Shown one piece after another: positions 62,905 through 64,000 of a stretch of 64,000 nucleotides of DNA. The stretch's first letter is position 1, and every line of letters starts with the position of its first letter. The position numbers and the translations under genes were made by a program. Below the pieces are notes generated by a model. The model made no database searches, was not told the origin of the DNA, and saw nothing but the letters and a program-made list of their open reading frames with translations. This DNA is from Dictyoglomus sp. GTDB taxonomy: Bacteria; Dictyoglomota; Dictyoglomia; Dictyoglomales; Dictyoglomaceae. The stretch spans positions 1 through 64,000 of the forward strand of contig JANXBZ010000010.1 of assembly GCA_025060475.1 (NCBI GenBank). Reading direction: 5' to 3'.

Positions 62905-63777
62905 ATGTTTAGATCTTTTACAAAGGATAGTGGATTAATAAGAACCTTTGATTTAAAAAAGCCATCTATAAGAATAATATATATAATTCTTTTAATAATC
63001 TCTCTATTTATAGTTTTTATTGCCTTAGCTCCTATAATTTGGACTATCTTATCAGGATTTAAGTCATTAAGTGAGTTTGTAAATGAACCTAAACTTCTTC
63101 CAAGTTCCTATAATATAGGAAAATTTATTGAGACATGGAAGACATTAGAATTTACTAGATTCTATATTAATTCTTTCATAGTAGTTATTGGAAGTATATT
63201 TTTTGCTGTTATAGGAAATGGACTTTTAGGTTATGCCCTTTCTAAAATAAGACCAAGAGGATCTAAATTTATATACTTTCTAATCCTTTGGAGTCTAATG
63301 ATTCCAGCTACTACGAGCATTGTACCTCTTTTTCTTAATATAGTAAAATTGAAGCTTCAAGGTTCTTTTCTTCCCCTATGGATGTCTGCAGGTGCCAATG
63401 CTTTCTTTGTTATCTTATATAAAAACTTTTTCGATTCTATACCTCAATCTGTTATAGAAGCAGCAAGAATTGATGGATGTAATGAATGGTCTATTTTTTT
63501 CAAAATTGTATTTCCTTTAAGTTATTCCATTAATACTGTTGTCACTATTTTTACTATCAATGCTTCTTGGTCTGATTTTCTTCTTCCCTATCTCTTACTA
63601 AATAACACGGGAAAGGAAACAGTAATGGTTAGATTGTTTTTATTTAGAAATAGTGTTGCTACAGATGTGGATATTATAAGAGCTGTTACCTTCTCAATAA
63701 TTCCCCCAATTATTCTCTTTGCCTTTTTCCAAAAATATATGAGAGAAGGAATCTCAAATATAGGAGTAAAAGGATGA
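62905..63777 (+). CDS. Sugar ABC transporter permease, MalG type
   Basis: Second permease, 290 residues from the ATG at 62905, six helices. The EAA loop is EAARIDGCNEWSIFFKIVFPLS in content (key EAARIDG). The ATG at 62881 would overlap the malF-type stop; the one at 62905 follows GGGGG and fits family length better. Length 290 versus typical 280. The next gene, a secreted protein, begins 22 bases after. Confidence 0.9.
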   Translation: MFRSFTKDSGLIRTFDLKKPSIRIIYIILLIISLFIVFIALAPIIWTILSGFKSLSEFVNEPKLLPSSYNIGKFIETWKTLEFTRFYINSFIVVIGSIFFAVIGNGLLGYALSKIRPRGSKFIYFLILWSLMIPATTSIVPLFLNIVKLKLQGSFLPLWMSAGANAFFVILYKNFFDSIPQSVIEAARIDGCNEWSIFFKIVFPLSYSINTVVTIFTINASWSDFLLPYLLLNNTGKETVMVRLFLFRNSVATDVDIIRAVTFSIIPPIILFAFFQKYMREGISNIGVKG

Positions 63778-63799
63778 TTTTTTTAGGGAGGTGCTTTTT

Positions 63800-64000
63800 A
63801 TGATAAAAAGGATTAAAATTATTTCCTTTTTTATTTTTCTATTACTTTTGCTTGGCACAAATTTTGCTCAAAATTTAGAAAAAGCCTCCGATGCAAAACT
63901 TATTATTTATGAAGCCCCAAAAACTATGAAGCCAGCTCAAGGAATTAAAGTGAAAGTTGGAGGACATGAAGTTTTTGTTTACGATATTCCTGTAAATCCT
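63800..64000 (+). CDS. Secreted protein, truncated at the window edge
   Basis: 67 codons are open from the ATG at 63800 to the last base. A GGGAGG site lies 8 bases before the ATG. Residues 1-23 are a signal peptide (IISFFIFLLLLLGTNFA), then a mature start QNLEKASDAKLIIYEAP and a predicted beta-strand IKVKVGGHEVFVYDIPVN. Position after a sugar ABC transporter suggests a secreted or surface glycan-related protein; too little is present to assign a family. Confidence 0.8.
   Translation, partial: MIKRIKIISFFIFLLLLLGTNFAQNLEKASDAKLIIYEAPKTMKPAQGIKVKVGGHEVFVYDIPVNP

Overview
The window is A+T-rich bacterial chromosome, densely packed, with genes on both strands in operon-like runs. A TTG-started reverse gyrase, an archaeal-type ATP-dependent DNA ligase, an Hsp20 and several plant-polysaccharide enzymes point to an anaerobic, saccharolytic extreme thermophile. 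Gene content and base composition suggest the genus Dictyoglomus; this is inference from recall, not a search. No CRISPR array, insertion sequence, rRNA or tRNA was recognised, and no gene-free stretch exceeds 300 bases.

Layout. 1-6.4 kb: ATP-dependent ligase, a diaminopimelate epimerase homologue with both catalytic cysteines replaced, an orphan family 5 solute-binding protein, a ferritin-like protein, CinA and a ferredoxin. 6.6-8.85 kb: a GH3 beta-glucosidase. 8.87-21.6 kb (minus): one long gene run from ackA through yceD, rpmF, fabH, fabD, fabG, acpP, fabF, rnc, smc, ftsY, a GNAT gene, lspA and lgt. It joins acetate metabolism, fatty-acid synthesis, chromosome segregation, protein targeting and lipoprotein maturation, with an internal hairpin after acpP. 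21.7-26.9 kb (minus): a branched-chain amino-acid-type ABC importer (livK, H, M, G, F) plus a CBS-ACT protein. 27-30.8 kb (minus): arabinan use (GH51 arabinofuranosidase, AraD-type protein, sugar isomerase) behind a promoter covered by a 29-bp palindrome. 30.9-34.9 kb: flavoproteins, a GH4 glycosidase and a phosphoesterase. 34.9-38.3 kb: a sensory-rhodopsin-transducer-like protein and a TetR operon with its operator. 38.3-45.3 kb: mostly single genes, including an unrecognised 473-residue protein, FecR, PrsW-like protease and patatin. 44.8-53.1 kb (minus): hsp20, reverse gyrase, KaiC-like ATPase, HTH protein, ahcY, lemA, htpX, nitroreductase. 53.2-58.7 kb: a heterodimeric ABC exporter, DinB and an HD-GYP protein. 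58.7-64 kb: a LacI regulator, two LacI-type operators, then a secreted small protein, sugar-binding protein, two permeases and the start of another secreted protein.

Regulation is unusually legible. Several single genes have near-consensus sigma-70-type promoters whose -10 box lies only 6-10 bases before the ATG, with no ribosome-binding site, so they probably make leaderless mRNAs. Strong hairpins follow livK, acpP and the sugar-binding protein gene, which would let those abundant proteins be made in excess of their operon partners. The livK leader holds a promoter-proximal terminator that may act as an attenuator. Three regulator sites (arabinofuranosidase palindrome, TetR palindrome, paired LacI palindromes) can be read directly.
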